Shown here piece after piece: positions 17,994-28,255 of a stretch of DNA of 64,000 bases. This DNA is from Herminiimonas fonticola (GTDB lineage Bacteria; Pseudomonadota; Gammaproteobacteria; Burkholderiales; Burkholderiaceae_D). Location: positions 154,922 to 218,921 of the forward strand of contig NZ_PTLZ01000005.1 of assembly GCF_003293745.1 (NCBI RefSeq), given 5' to 3'. The notes under the pieces were generated by a model that saw only the letters and a list, made by a program, of their open reading frames with translations, ran no database searches and was not told the DNA's origin. Numbering within the stretch: position 1 is the first letter of the stretch; each line of letters opens with the position of its first letter. Position numbers and translations under genes: made by a program.

Positions 17994-19469
17994 ATGGCCA
18001 TACGCTCTACGTCTGCTTCGATGGCAATCGCTGTCCTGGCTTTAGGCTGGTGTCTGAATATCGCCTCTGCGCAACCGGCCCCACCGGAAACCGTGCTGCC
18101 TGCCGCTAGCAGTGAAGCTACCGCTCCGGATGCTCCAGCGCCCGCGCTCACCATGCCGGCGCCGATGATCGTCGAGCCAGCCTCTGCAAACACGACGGCA
18201 GCGCCGGAACCAGTAGTAGAAGCGCCACTGACCAAACCCACCCTGGTCGATGCCTCGAAAATCAATTCCGGCGACACCGCCTGGTTATTGGCATCCACTG
18301 CGCTGGTACTGTTCATGACAATTCCCGGCCTGGCCCTGTTTTACGCCGGCATGGTGCGCAAGAAAAACGTGCTGACAACGATGGCACACAGCTTTGCCGT
18401 GACCTGTCTGGTCACCATCATTTGGGTCGTCATAGGCTACAGCCTGGCGTTCACACCCAACTCCCCGTACATCGGCGGACTGGATCGCGTCCTGTTAAAC
18501 GGCATGGACTTCTTCAAGGAAACCGGCAAGCTGACCGTCAGCGAAATTGCACCGACAATTCCGGAAAGCGTCTTCGTCATGTTCCAGATGACTTTCGCGA
18601 TCATCACACCGGCGCTGATTACCGGCGCATTTGCCGAACGCATGAAATTTTCTGCACTGTTGATGTTCATCACACTGTGGTCCATTTTTGTTTATTCGCC
18701 CGTTGCGCATTGGGTATGGGAACCGAGCGGCTGGTTGGCAGCACGCGGCGTTCTGGATTTTGCCGGCGGTACGGTTGTGCATATCAATGCCGGCGTATCC
18801 GGTCTGGTGGCAGCCATCATCATCGGGCCGCGCCTGGGCTTCGGCAAAGAACCTATGCCACCGCATAATCTGGTGCTGACTGTGATTGGTGCATCGATGC
18901 TGTGGGTAGGCTGGTTCGGCTTTAACGCCGGCTCGGCAGTGGCGGCAGACGGCCGCGCTGGCATGGCGATGCTGGTTACGCAACTTGCAACTGCAGTCGG
19001 CGCATTGTCATGGATGTTCATTGAATGGGCGCGTCGCGGCAAACCTTCTGTCCTCGGCCTTGTTTCCGGCGCAGTTTCCGGCTTGGTTGCAATTACACCG
19101 GCATCCGGCTTTGTCGGCGTCACTGGCGCTTTGGTCATAGGTGCAGCCGCCGGCCTCGCCTGCTACTGGGGCGCAACTGCACTCAAATCCAGACTCGGCT
19201 ATGACGACTCGCTCGACGTCTTTGGTGTTCATGCGATAGGCGGTATCGTCGGTGCTTTGTTGACCGGCGTGTTTGCAGTGAAGAGCATAGGCGGTGTGGA
19301 GAGCAGCTTCGGCAATCAGGCTTTCGGCGTGATCGTAACCGTCGTCTTCTCGGCTGTCATGACCGCGATCATTCTGGGCATCGTCAATGCCTTGGTCGGC
19401 TTGCGCGTCAGCGAAGAATCCGAACGTGAAGGCCTCGATCTTGAGCAACATGGTGAGCACGTACTATGA
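17994..19469 (+). CDS. amtB: Ammonium transporter AmtB
   Basis: Trimeric ammonium channel of the inner membrane, 491 residues from the ATG at 17994, which has GAGGGAG just upstream; an ATG at 17943 would lie at the predicted transcription start and is rejected. A signal peptide (to about Ala26) and an Ala/Pro-rich linker of roughly 60 residues precede eleven membrane helices. The pore histidines are seen in SPVAHWVWEPSGWL and VFGVHAIGGIVGALLTG. A sigma-54 promoter indicates induction under nitrogen limitation. No glnK/glnB gene is linked; instead a small gene overlaps the stop by four bases. Confidence 0.96.
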   Translation: MAIRSTSASMAIAVLALGWCLNIASAQPAPPETVLPAASSEATAPDAPAPALTMPAPMIVEPASANTTAAPEPVVEAPLTKPTLVDASKINSGDTAWLLASTALVLFMTIPGLALFYAGMVRKKNVLTTMAHSFAVTCLVTIIWVVIGYSLAFTPNSPYIGGLDRVLLNGMDFFKETGKLTVSEIAPTIPESVFVMFQMTFAIITPALITGAFAERMKFSALLMFITLWSIFVYSPVAHWVWEPSGWLAARGVLDFAGGTVVHINAGVSGLVAAIIIGPRLGFGKEPMPPHNLVLTVIGASMLWVGWFGFNAGSAVAADGRAGMAMLVTQLATAVGALSWMFIEWARRGKPSVLGLVSGAVSGLVAITPASGFVGVTGALVIGAAAGLACYWGATALKSRLGYDDSLDVFGVHAIGGIVGALLTGVFAVKSIGGVESSFGNQAFGVIVTVVFSAVMTAIILGIVNALVGLRVSEESEREGLDLEQHGEHVL

Positions 19470-19843
19470 GTGATGAACACCACACGCGTGCAGCGCTGGA
19501 AAATCAGGCCTTTGCCCTGATGGGCCGGCTGCACGTCACCTTGCGCCGGCAAACAGGCCGGGTCACCGATATCGAGTACATGCGTATCGACCCGGCCTAT
19601 TGTCGTTATTTATTGAAAATGGCGTCGCTGTCGCCGATAGAAGACTTGCAGGAATTAAGCATTAAGCTGCATGAAATCTTCTTTGGTGCCGAGGGCTTGT
19701 TCGTGGTTGCAGAACCCAAACCGCCTTTGATTGATCGCTTCAAGGAACACGCACCTGCACCGCCACCTCCGGCGGCTACACCCTCGGCATCGACCGATAA
19801 CGGCGATCCGGTGGATCGCGGTTACATCGGTCGTTTGCGCTAA
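19466..19843 (+). CDS. Small conserved-looking protein coupled to amtB
   Basis: A 125-residue soluble protein that starts inside the last codons of amtB (ATGA overlap), so it is translationally coupled and shares its nitrogen-regulated promoter. The first 85 residues look like a compact alpha-helical domain (ALENQAFALMGRLHVTLRRQ, DPAYCRYLLKMASLSP, ELSIKLHEIFFG). The rest is a Pro/Ala-rich linker ending in VDRGYIGRLR. I do not recognise the family. Position suggests an accessory to ammonium uptake or its control, which is inference only. Confidence 0.75.
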   Translation: MSDEHHTRAALENQAFALMGRLHVTLRRQTGRVTDIEYMRIDPAYCRYLLKMASLSPIEDLQELSIKLHEIFFGAEGLFVVAEPKPPLIDRFKEHAPAPPPPAATPSASTDNGDPVDRGYIGRLR

Positions 19844-19901
19844 CAGCATTCTTCACACGCAGTTTTGTCGGGCGGCTCGCAGGCGTCCGATAGCAAGTGC
19901 T

Positions 19902-21692
19902 TCAGAACTGATCTTCATCCAGCGCCAGTACGCCGCTGCTACCGTCCACAATCGCACTGCGATATCCGCCCGCCTGCGACAAATAATGATCGGCAAAAAA
20001 TCGCGCAGTCGCTATCTTTGCTGAATAAAACTTAGTGTCACCGTCTTTCGCATCCAGCTTTTGTTGAGCAACCAATGCCGCGCGCGCCATTTGCCAGCCG
20101 CCGAGGACGATGCCGGCCAGTTTCAAATACGGCACACTGCCGGCAAACACACCTTTGATATCGGATTGAATATTCGCCACGACGTAGGCAATCACTTCAT
20201 CGAGTGCAATAGCAGCGACTGCCAGATGTTTGCCTATCGCCTGCAAATCGGCAGATGAAGAAGCCGCCAGTTCGCTTGCCGTTTTACGTACGCGAGCGAT
20301 GATGTCGCGCGCGACCGCACCGCCATCGCGTACTGTTTTGCGTCCGACCAGATCGTTGGCCTGAATCGCAGTCGTACCTTCATATATCGTCAGGATGCGG
20401 GCGTCGCGATAATATTGCGCCGCACCGGTTTCTTCTATGAAGCCCATGCCACCGTGTATCTGCAAACCGGTAGAGGCGACATCGATAGACATCTCGGTAG
20501 ACCAGCCTTTGATGATAGGCACCAGGAATTCATAGAAAGCCTGATTGCTGCTGCGTACCTTTTCATCAGTGTGATGATGCGCAATATCAAAGGCTGCTGC
20601 GCCTACATACGCCAACGCACGCGCCGCTTCGATCTGCGCGCGCATGGACATCAGCATGCGCCGCACATCCGGTTGATGAATAATCGACACAGCGGTCGCT
20701 GAACCTTCCAGGTCTTTCGACTGCACGCGATCTTTTGCATACGCGACAGCTTTTTGATATGCGCGTTCTGCCACTGCGATACCTTGCATGCCAACCGCAA
20801 AGCGCGCCGCGTTCATCATGATGAACATGGTTTCCAGGCCACGATTTTCCTGGCCGATCAAGGTACCGATCGCGCCGCCGTGATCGCCGAACTGCAGCAC
20901 AGCGGTTGGACTCGCCTTGATGCCCAGCTTGTGTTCTATCGATACGCAAAACGCATCATTGCGTTCGCCCAGCGAGCCATCTGCATTCACCAAAAATTTA
21001 GGCACAACAAATAGCGAAATCCCCTTCACACCTTCCGGTGCATCAGGCGTGCGTGCCAGCACGAGGTGGATGATGTTCTCCGCCATATCGTGTTCGCCGT
21101 AGGTAATGAAAATCTTGGTGCCGGATATTTTGTAGGTGCCATCGCCCTGCGGAATCGCACGCGAACGCACCATCGCCAGATCGGAGCCCGCTTGCGGCTC
21201 GGTCAGGTTCATCGTGCCTGTCCATTTTCCGGAAATAAAATTCGGCAGGAATTTTTCTTTTTGCTCGTCCGAGCCTGCCGTCATCAATGCTTCGATCGCG
21301 CCATCAGTCAGCAAGGGACACAGCGCGAAAGACAGATTGGCCGCATTCAGCATTTCCATGCACGGCGTTGCCACCAGTTTCGGCAAACCCTGGCCGCCAA
21401 AATTGACCGGATGTTGCACGCCCTGCCAGCCAGCATCGCCGTATGCCTTGAATGCTTCCTTGAAACCGGGAGTGGTCGTGACCTTGCCGTCTTTCCACGC
21501 GCTCGGATGTTGATCGCCCGCCTGGTTGAGCGGCGCGATGACTTCGCTGCAAAAGCGTGCATTTTCTTCCAGCACCGCTTCTACCGTTTCCGGCGTGGCA
21601 TCTTCACAGCCAGGCAAGGCATTGACGGCCGCCAGATCGGCCAACTCGTTCATTACGAACAGCATGTCTTTTAACGGCGCAACGTAGCTCAT
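19902..21692 (-). CDS. Acyl-CoA dehydrogenase with C-terminal extension domain
   Basis: FAD-dependent acyl-CoA dehydrogenase of the roughly 600-residue type (596 here) with an extra C-terminal domain, the group that includes 3-methylmercaptopropionyl-CoA dehydrogenase (DmdC) and many medium/long-chain enzymes. Seen are MNLTEPQAGSDLAMVRSRA in the FAD/substrate site, GGMGFIEETGAAQYYRDAR, and ILTIYEGTTAIQANDLVGRK near the C-terminal part of the core. AGGAG precedes the ATG. It lies downstream of etfB-etfA, its electron acceptors, so the three probably form a beta-oxidation unit. The substrate is not determined. Confidence 0.92.
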   Translation of the reverse strand: MSYVAPLKDMLFVMNELADLAAVNALPGCEDATPETVEAVLEENARFCSEVIAPLNQAGDQHPSAWKDGKVTTTPGFKEAFKAYGDAGWQGVQHPVNFGGQGLPKLVATPCMEMLNAANLSFALCPLLTDGAIEALMTAGSDEQKEKFLPNFISGKWTGTMNLTEPQAGSDLAMVRSRAIPQGDGTYKISGTKIFITYGEHDMAENIIHLVLARTPDAPEGVKGISLFVVPKFLVNADGSLGERNDAFCVSIEHKLGIKASPTAVLQFGDHGGAIGTLIGQENRGLETMFIMMNAARFAVGMQGIAVAERAYQKAVAYAKDRVQSKDLEGSATAVSIIHQPDVRRMLMSMRAQIEAARALAYVGAAAFDIAHHHTDEKVRSSNQAFYEFLVPIIKGWSTEMSIDVASTGLQIHGGMGFIEETGAAQYYRDARILTIYEGTTAIQANDLVGRKTVRDGGAVARDIIARVRKTASELAASSSADLQAIGKHLAVAAIALDEVIAYVVANIQSDIKGVFAGSVPYLKLAGIVLGGWQMARAALVAQQKLDAKDGDTKFYSAKIATARFFADHYLSQAGGYRSAIVDGSSGVLALDEDQF

Positions 21693-21711
21693 GCAAAGCT
21701 CCTAAAGAAAA

Positions 21712-21789
21712 TGGGCAGGACGTTCAGTAAATTGCAGTGTGCCAGAAAAAATCCCGAACACACCACAACCCGCTTTCACGTCCTGCCCA
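21712..21789. repeat. Long-range inverted repeat between etfA and the acyl-CoA dehydrogenase gene
   Basis: A perfect 12-bp inverted repeat, TGGGCAGGACGT (21712-21723) and ACGTCCTGCCCA (21778-21789), spaced by 54 bases. A second arm pair, GTGTG and CACAC, is nested inside. On the minus strand this would form a branched stem just before the dehydrogenase ribosome-binding site. A role in RNA processing or differential expression is possible but unproven. Confidence 0.5.
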
Positions 21790-21832
21790 CTTCTTGCCCA
21801 AACAGCTTACCGCCGTCTGGAGATGTTTCTTT

Positions 21833-22762
21833 TTAGCCCAGTTCAGCAACCAGCTTAGGCACTATCTCGAACAAATCGCCCACGATGCCGTAATCCGCCA
21901 CCGAGAAAATCGGTGCTTCCGGATCCTTGTTGATCGCGACGATGACCTTGGAATCTTTCATGCCGGCCAGATGCTGGATCGCACCTGAGATGCCGACCGC
22001 GATATACAAATCGGGAGCAACGATCTTGCCGGTTTGACCGACTTGCCAATCGTTAGGAACGTAGCCCGCATCAACTGCTGCACGCGATGCGCCCATTGCG
22101 GCACCGAGTTTGTCGGCCAAAGGTTCGAGGATCTTGAAGCTTTCTTCCGAGCCCATACCGCGACCGCCGGAGATGATGATTTTCGCAGCCGTCAATTCAG
22201 GGCGTGCCGAGGTTGCCAGTTCGCGCGAGACGAAAGACGATTTGCCCGAATCTGCAACTGCAGTCACGTTTTCAACCGTAGCCGAACCGCCCTCTGCAGC
22301 CAAATCGAAAGTCGTTGTACGCACGGTGATGACTTTGATCGCATCCGACGATTGCACAGTCGCGATAGCGTTACCGGCGTAGAACGGACGTTCGAAAGTA
22401 TCTGCGGAAATGACTTTGGTAATTTCCGAAATTTGCGCAACGTCGAGCTTGGCAGCCACGCGCGGCAAAATGTTTTTACCGTAAGCTGTGGCCGGTGCGA
22501 GGATGTGCGAATAGTTGCTGGCGAGAGCCAATGCTTGCGCCGCAATGTTTTCAGCCAGGCCGTCGGCAAATTGTGCGCCGTCGGCTACCAGTACCTTGGC
22601 AACACCTGCAATTTTTGCGGCAGCTTGTGCTGCAGCATCGGCTTGATGGCCGGCGATCAAAACGTGCACATCGCCACCGCATTGAATCGCGGCAGTGATC
22701 GTGTGCAAGGTGCTGCCTTTTAAGGAGGCGTTATCGTGTTCGGCAATGACAAGTGCGGTCAT
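21833..22762 (-). CDS. etfA: Electron transfer flavoprotein alpha subunit
   Basis: FAD-carrying alpha subunit of the ETF heterodimer, which takes electrons from acyl-CoA dehydrogenases to ETF-ubiquinone oxidoreductase. 309 residues from the ATG at 22762, which follows AGGAAA; an earlier start at 22789 adds nine residues without support. The C-terminal FAD-binding domain shows [39 protein letters not shown] and [10 protein letters not shown]. It lies 62 bases downstream of etfB on the same strand and upstream of an acyl-CoA dehydrogenase. Confidence 0.96.
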   Translation of the reverse strand: MTALVIAEHDNASLKGSTLHTITAAIQCGGDVHVLIAGHQADAAAQAAAKIAGVAKVLVADGAQFADGLAENIAAQALALASNYSHILAPATAYGKNILPRVAAKLDVAQISEITKVISADTFERPFYAGNAIATVQSSDAIKVITVRTTTFDLAAEGGSATVENVTAVADSGKSSFVSRELATSARPELTAAKIIISGGRGMGSEESFKILEPLADKLGAAMGASRAAVDAGYVPNDWQVGQTGKIVAPDLYIAVGISGAIQHLAGMKDSKVIVAINKDPEAPIFSVADYGIVGDLFEIVPKLVAELG

Positions 22763-22824
22763 GAGATTTCCTGTAATTGTTCCAACCATGCGGCCGCATC
22801 TTCATGCGCAACCGCAGCAGATGA

Positions 22825-23574
22825 TTAAATAACTTTGGCTTCGGTCTTCAGTTTGGCAACCAGCGTCGCCACGTCAGGCACGATAATGCCGGCAGAACGC
22901 TTGGCCGGCTCGGTGACTTTCAGCGTTTTCAAACGCGGTGTGACATCGACGCCCAGATCGGCCGGCTTGACGTTATCCAGCGTTTTCTTTTTCGCCTTCA
23001 TGATGTTAGGCAGCGTCACATAACGTGGTTCGTTCAAACGCAGGTCGGTAGTGACAATCGCCGGCAAGGTCAGCGATACAACTTCCAGACCGCCATCGAC
23101 TTCACGTGTGACCTTGACCTTGTCGCCATCGATTTCCACTTTTGACGCATAGGTCGCTTGTGGCCAGTCGAGCAAGGCTGCCAGCATTTGACCGGTCTGG
23201 TTGGCATCGTCATCGATAGCCTGTTTACCCAGAATGATCAGTTGCGGCTGTTCTTTATCGGCGATTGCTTTCAACAGTTTGGCGACGGCCAAAGGCTGCA
23301 ACTCGACATCGGTTTCGACCAGAATCGCGCGATCTGCGCCAATTGCCATCGCGGTACGCAGGGTTTCCTGCGATTGCAATACGCCGCAAGAAACAGCAAT
23401 GATCTCGGTGACCTTGCCGGCTTCTTTCAAGCGCGTCGCTTCTTCCACTGCGATTTCATCGAATGGGTTCATCGACATTTTGACGTTGGCGATATCGACA
23501 CCGGTTTGATCCGATTTGACGCGGACCTTGACGTTGTAATCAACCACACGTTTGACTGGAACCAACACTTTCAT
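22825..23574 (-). CDS. etfB: Electron transfer flavoprotein beta subunit
   Basis: Beta subunit of ETF, 249 residues, binding AMP and carrying the recognition loop for dehydrogenase partners. Typical segments are [52 protein letters not shown] and the signature region [18 protein letters not shown] with [29 protein letters not shown] precedes the ATG. It is the first gene of the etfB-etfA-dehydrogenase group; about 250 bases upstream separate it from the TusA-like gene and should hold the promoter. Confidence 0.96.
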   Translation of the reverse strand: MKVLVPVKRVVDYNVKVRVKSDQTGVDIANVKMSMNPFDEIAVEEATRLKEAGKVTEIIAVSCGVLQSQETLRTAMAIGADRAILVETDVELQPLAVAKLLKAIADKEQPQLIILGKQAIDDDANQTGQMLAALLDWPQATYASKVEIDGDKVKVTREVDGGLEVVSLTLPAIVTTDLRLNEPRYVTLPNIMKAKKKTLDNVKPADLGVDVTPRLKTLKVTEPAKRSAGIIVPDVATLVAKLKTEAKVI

Positions 23575-23823
23575 AGCTCTGCCTTTGAAAAAAATCAGAA
23601 TGACATAAATGCAAATTGGGAACGATTATAAACGGAAGTGGCAGCGGGATTCCCCACACACTTGGTACGGGTACCATTTCGCAATCGCAGAAAATGACTA
23701 TCCAGAGGGATTTGAAGGGCAAATCAAAACTGATTCACCCCTTGAGTGCAGCAAGCGGAACCGGAGTCCAGCTTGTTTTTGACGCAGTAATTTGACTTGT
23801 TGCGAGAAACGTATTTTCTGCAA

Positions 23824-24051
23824 TTACTTACGCTTCATGAAGAAGGTAAATACATCGTTCTCTTCACTTTGCTGCACCAGCTCGTTACCGGTCTGTTTGG
23901 CGAACGCCTGGAAGTCGCGCACGGAGCCAGGATCGGTTGCAGTTACGCGCAAGATCTGACCTGTCGTCATTTCCGCCAAAGCTTTTTTTGTCTTCAATAT
24001 CGGTAACGGGCAATTCAAACCTCTTGCATCGAGGTCCTTGGTAAATTCCAT
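23824..24051 (-). CDS. TusA-family sulfurtransferase-like protein
   Basis: A small protein of 75 residues of the TusA/SirA fold. The family motif LDARGLNCPLPILKTKKAL contains the active-site Cys14 in CPLP, which carries persulfide in sulfur-relay proteins. The alpha-beta fold closes with the DVFTFFMKRK strand. I use the ATG at 24051; a TTG at 24075 adds eight residues. No other sulfur-relay gene (tusBCD, tusE) is near, so the partner is unknown and it may be one of the several TusA paralogues that serve different thiol pathways. Confidence 0.9.
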   Translation of the reverse strand: MEFTKDLDARGLNCPLPILKTKKALAEMTTGQILRVTATDPGSVRDFQAFAKQTGNELVQQSEENDVFTFFMKRK

Positions 24052-24185
24052 GGATTTGCTCACTTCAGTACACAATTCAGTAAACCGGCGATTCTACTCT
24101 CAAACGCTATAACTTGATGCCGACGCATTCGGGAAATATCCTTATTTAACAATTAGATATATCGATGCGAATGCCAATAAAACAA

Positions 24186-24216
24186 GGCGGCAGGGAAATC
24201 GAATTTCCCTGCCGCC
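24186..24216 (-). terminator. Rho-independent terminator downstream of alaS
   Basis: A perfect 14-bp stem, GGCGGCAGGGAAAT (24186-24199) with its complement (24203-24216), and a 3-base loop. On the minus strand it is followed by a T-rich stretch, and it lies 20 bases past the alaS stop. One of the clearest terminators in the window. Confidence 0.9.
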
Positions 24217-24235
24217 TTCTGGTCTGGAAGCAAGC

Positions 24236-26899
24236 TTAGGCGCGTTCGCCCACCCAGGCTGCAACACCCTGCAAGGCCGCGGCCAAACCGCTGGCATCGG
24301 TACCGCCGGCTTGCGCCATATCGGCACGGCCGCCGCCTTTTCCGCCGACTTGCTGCGCGACAAAGTTGACTAATTCACCAGCTTTGACTTTGCCAGTTGC
24401 ATCAGCAGTAACACCGGCGATCAGGCTGACCTTGCCGTCGTTGACTGCAGCCAAAACGATGGCAGCGGTTTTCAGCTTGTCTTTCAGCGTATCCATCGTC
24501 GTGCGCAAGGTTCCTGCATCGGCGTTTTCCAGCTTGGCCGCCAGCACCTTGATGCCGTTGACATCGACTGCCTGCGACAACAGATCATCGCCTTGCGAAG
24601 AAGCCAGCTTGCCTTTCAGCGCATTGACTTCGCGTTCCAGCGTTTTCATTTGATCGAGCACTTGCATCAGACGCGGCTGCAATTCTGCAGGCGGCGATTT
24701 CAAAGTAGCCGCCGCGCTATGCACGGTCGCTTCCAGGTCTTGCAAATAGGTCAGCGCATTCGCACCGGTAATCGCTTCAATACGACGTACACCGGCAGCC
24801 ACACCGCTTTCGCCAATGACCTTGAACAAGCCGATGTCGCCGGTGCGGGCCACGTGGGTACCACCGCACAATTCGCGGCTGGAACCGATGTCGAGCACGC
24901 GCACGGTTTCGCCGTACTTCTCGCCGAACAACATCATCGCGCCGGTTTTTTGTGCCGATTCAATATCCATCACGCGTGCTTGTGTATCCGAGTTCGCGAG
25001 AATTTCCGCGTTCACGCGTTTTTCGATTTCCAGAATCTGATCATGCGTAACAGCCGCATTGTGCGCAAAGTCGAAACGCGTTTTATCCGCGTCAACCAGC
25101 GAACCTTTTTGCTGCACGTGGCCGCCCAGCACTTCGCGCAAGGCCTTGTGCATGATGTGCGTGACTGAGTGATTACGCATCGTAGAAGCACGACGTGCAC
25201 CGTCCACGGCTGCTTTCACTTTGTCGCCAACTTTCAAGCTGCCTTGTGATTGCGCACCGTGATGACCGTAGACATCCGCCTTGATTTTTTGCGTATCTTC
25301 GACGCCGAACTGCACGCCTTCTGCCGAAATACAACCTTGATCACCAACCTGGCCGCCGCTTTCCGCATAGAACGGTGTGTTGTCGAGCACGACGATGCCG
25401 GCCTGACCTTCTTTCAATTCATTGACAGCCGTACCTTCAAAATACAAACCGACCACGGTTGCGTCTTCTTCCAGATTTTCATAACCAGTGAATACGTTGC
25501 CTGCGCCTGTGTATTCAACTGCACGGTCCATCTTGAACTTGCCCGCTGCACGGGCTTTAGTTTTTTGCGCTTCCATCTGCACTTCATACATCTGCATATC
25601 AACACCAAGTCCATATTCACGACAAATATCTGCCGTTAAATCGACCGGAAAACCAAAGGTATCGTGAAGAGTAAAAGCAGTCTCTCCAGGGAATCGATGA
25701 ACCTCGCTAGCAACTCCCGGTATCAGACCTTCAACATTGAAACCAGGACCATAGTGTTGCTGCTTCATCGTCGAAAATAAGATCTCCATTCCCTTTTCAA
25801 GGGTTACAAAGAAGCGTTCTTCTTCCGCCTTCAGCACTTCGGTGATGCGCTTGGCATCGGCCTGTAGTTTTGGATACGCCTCGCCCATTTGCTCGACCAG
25901 ATCTTTTACCAGCTTGTGGAAGAAAGGTTTTTTCTGGCCCAGCTTGTAGCCGTGACGAATCGCGCGACGAATGATACGACGTTGTACATAACCGCGGCCT
26001 TCACTCGCAGGGATCACGCCGTCGGCCACCAGGAATGCAGTCGCACGAATGTGATCGGCGATCACGCGCAATGAATTGTTTTTCAGGTCGGTGACGTTGG
26101 TTTCACGTGCAGCCGCTTTGATCAACGCATCGAAGGTATCGATCTCGTAGTTGCTGTGCACACCTTGCAGAATTGCCGCCAGACGCTCCAGACCCATGCC
26201 AGTATCGACGCACGGTGCAGGCAAAGGTTTGACGGAACCGTCTTCTGCCATATCGAATTGCATGAACACGTTGTTCCAGATTTCGATGAAGCGATCACCG
26301 TCTTCATCCGGGCTGCCCGGAGGACCGCCTGCAATGTGCGGGCCGTGATCGTAGAAAATTTCCGAGCATGGGCCGCAAGGGCCGGTGTCGGCCATCATCC
26401 AGAAATTGTCCGACTTGTAGCGACCGCCCTTGTTGTCGCCGATGCGGATCACGCGCTCAGGCGGCAGGCCGATTTCCTTGGTCCAGATGTCGTAGGCTTC
26501 CTGATCTTCAATGTAGACCGTGGCCAGCAGCTTCTCGCCCGGCAGGCCATAGACCTTGGTCAGCAGTTCCCACGACCACATCAGCGCGTCGCGCTTGAAG
26601 TAATCGCCGAACGACCAGTTGCCCAGCATTTCGAAGAAAGTATGGTGACGCGCGGTATAGCCGACGTTTTCCAGATCGTTGTGTTTGCCGCCGGCGCGCA
26701 GGCAGGCTTGCACCGACGTCGCACGCACATACGGGCGCTTGTCTTCGCCCAGAAACACGTCCTTGAACTGGACCATGCCCGAGTTGGTGAACATCAGGGT
26801 CGGGTCGTTGCCTGGAACCAGCGGGCTGGACGGCACGATGGTGTGGCCTTTGGACTCAAAGAACTTCAGGAATTTTTCGCGGATTTCGGACGAGTTCAT
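24236..26899 (-). CDS. alaS: Alanyl-tRNA synthetase
   Basis: Class II synthetase charging tRNA-Ala, 887 residues from the ATG at 26899 ([19 protein letters not shown], the usual start); an open frame upstream to 27001 is not coding. The catalytic core ([39 protein letters not shown]), the editing domain with [11 protein letters not shown] and [15 protein letters not shown] that bind zinc, and the C-Ala domain with its [15 protein letters not shown] segment are all present. The glycerophosphodiesterase gene lies upstream on the same strand, about 195 bases away. A strong terminator follows. Confidence 0.97.
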   Translation of the reverse strand: MNSSEIREKFLKFFESKGHTIVPSSPLVPGNDPTLMFTNSGMVQFKDVFLGEDKRPYVRATSVQACLRAGGKHNDLENVGYTARHHTFFEMLGNWSFGDYFKRDALMWSWELLTKVYGLPGEKLLATVYIEDQEAYDIWTKEIGLPPERVIRIGDNKGGRYKSDNFWMMADTGPCGPCSEIFYDHGPHIAGGPPGSPDEDGDRFIEIWNNVFMQFDMAEDGSVKPLPAPCVDTGMGLERLAAILQGVHSNYEIDTFDALIKAAARETNVTDLKNNSLRVIADHIRATAFLVADGVIPASEGRGYVQRRIIRRAIRHGYKLGQKKPFFHKLVKDLVEQMGEAYPKLQADAKRITEVLKAEEERFFVTLEKGMEILFSTMKQQHYGPGFNVEGLIPGVASEVHRFPGETAFTLHDTFGFPVDLTADICREYGLGVDMQMYEVQMEAQKTKARAAGKFKMDRAVEYTGAGNVFTGYENLEEDATVVGLYFEGTAVNELKEGQAGIVVLDNTPFYAESGGQVGDQGCISAEGVQFGVEDTQKIKADVYGHHGAQSQGSLKVGDKVKAAVDGARRASTMRNHSVTHIMHKALREVLGGHVQQKGSLVDADKTRFDFAHNAAVTHDQILEIEKRVNAEILANSDTQARVMDIESAQKTGAMMLFGEKYGETVRVLDIGSSRELCGGTHVARTGDIGLFKVIGESGVAAGVRRIEAITGANALTYLQDLEATVHSAAATLKSPPAELQPRLMQVLDQMKTLEREVNALKGKLASSQGDDLLSQAVDVNGIKVLAAKLENADAGTLRTTMDTLKDKLKTAAIVLAAVNDGKVSLIAGVTADATGKVKAGELVNFVAQQVGGKGGGRADMAQAGGTDASGLAAALQGVAAWVGERA

Positions 26900-27093
26900 G
26901 TTGTGGCTAATGTAAGGAAATTGGCGTTGCAAAGCGGCGATTATACGGTATATGCGTCTGCGATAAGCGCATAACAAGCCCCGGCTTTGTGCTTGAAACA
27001 ACAGTAAAACAGCAGCCGGGCCGCAGCAAAAGAGCAGGCAAATATCGCGCGCTACGCCGATTTTCGGATGGATTCAAATCCGGCAGGCGGGTT

Positions 27094-27864
27094 TCAGCGC
27101 AGCACCGTCGCTGCGCCGCTGAAGTTGGGGCCGATCACATCGATGCGATCGGTGCAAAAGCCATCCACGCCCCAGGACAGGATTTCCGTCGCGCGAGCCG
27201 CATGGTTGACGGTATAGCAAAACAGGCCGAAACCGGCATCCTTCACCGCGCGCGCCAGCAGCGGCGTCAGGTTCTTGTGGTTGGTCATCAAGGCCATCGC
27301 GCCCAGCGCCAGCAGGCGCTCGTGCCAGTCGGGCGGAATTTCATCGACCAGAAAGCCGCGTGGAATATCCGGTGCCGCCAGTTGCGCCGCCTGCAAAGCC
27401 TCAAACGAAAACGAAGACAGCAGCGGCAAGGTTGCGGACGACCGGTCCAGCACCGATTCAAACAAGCGCCGCGTCGTCTGCGCCACCACCCAGCCGGTCT
27501 GGTCCTCGAATCCGGGGACAGGCTTGATTTCGATATCCATCCAGATCGCGTTGTGCATGCAAAAAGCGGCGACCTGCTCGAAGGTCGGTACCGGCTCGCC
27601 GATGAACTCTTCGCCAAACCATGCGCCCGCATCGCGCGCCGCCAGCTCCTGCGCGGTGAAGTCGGCGACACAGCCCTCGCCTGCAATCGTGCGGCCAAAG
27701 TTCGGATCGTGCATCACCACCGGCACGCCATCCTTTGCCAGCATCACGTCAAATTCAACCGCATGGAAGCCATGATTGAGTCCGCAGCGCATCGCCGCAA
27801 TCGTGTTTTCCGGCGCCAGCACACCGCCACCGCGATGCGCCACAATTTTTGGATAAGGCCACAT
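27094..27864 (-). CDS. ugpQ: Glycerophosphodiester phosphodiesterase
   Basis: Cytoplasmic GDPD-family enzyme, 256 residues, hydrolysing glycerophosphodiesters to glycerol-3-phosphate and an alcohol. The catalytic elements are seen at the N-terminus: AHRGGGVLAPENTIAAM (His of the HRG motif), then AVEFDVMLAKDGVPVVMHD with the acidic metal ligands and second His. The C-terminal VNHAARATEILSWGVDGFCTD matches the end of the barrel. No signal peptide, which fits UgpQ rather than periplasmic GlpQ. No ugp transport genes are linked; alaS follows on the same strand. Confidence 0.93.
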   Translation of the reverse strand: MWPYPKIVAHRGGGVLAPENTIAAMRCGLNHGFHAVEFDVMLAKDGVPVVMHDPNFGRTIAGEGCVADFTAQELAARDAGAWFGEEFIGEPVPTFEQVAAFCMHNAIWMDIEIKPVPGFEDQTGWVVAQTTRRLFESVLDRSSATLPLLSSFSFEALQAAQLAAPDIPRGFLVDEIPPDWHERLLALGAMALMTNHKNLTPLLARAVKDAGFGLFCYTVNHAARATEILSWGVDGFCTDRIDVIGPNFSGAATVLR

Positions 27865-28255
27865 ACATCGTTCCCGTCATCAAGTCTGTCTTCAGTTTAT
27901 AACAGCGTGCGCGACTCGCTATAGAATGTGCAAGCCTTGCGCAGCCGAACCTCGTGTTACCTGTTCCGTGTGTCTGCTTGCGGGTGTTGCATGATTTTGT
28001 TGCTTGAGCGCCGCGCATAGCAGTGACAGCGACAACAATCTCCGTCAGCCCGTACAGGACAGACACGCGCAAGCGGATTAAATTCATTCAGGTTGCCGTA
28101 AGCTTCCTGATAGTTAATACATGCTGACTACATCCGGACATTAAATATGTACTGACTTAAATACATGGCCGGCTTGATACTCCGCCGCACATAGAGAACA
28201 GCCGGTACGACACCGTGAGCAAGCTCACACAACCATCACAGATCAGGACCACACC
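27865..28255. other. Intergenic region between ugpQ and the gamma-glutamyltransferase gene
   Basis: About 390 bases between two divergent genes. It should contain both promoters, but I find no convincing -35/-10 pair, RNA gene or hairpin. AGGA precedes the ATG at 28256. No open frame here looks coding on either strand. Confidence 0.5.

Noticed and set aside
23661..23680. GGTAC-GG-GTACC palindrome upstream of etfB as an operator
   Set aside because: It is only a 5-bp half-site and matches no known regulator consensus well enough to support a call.
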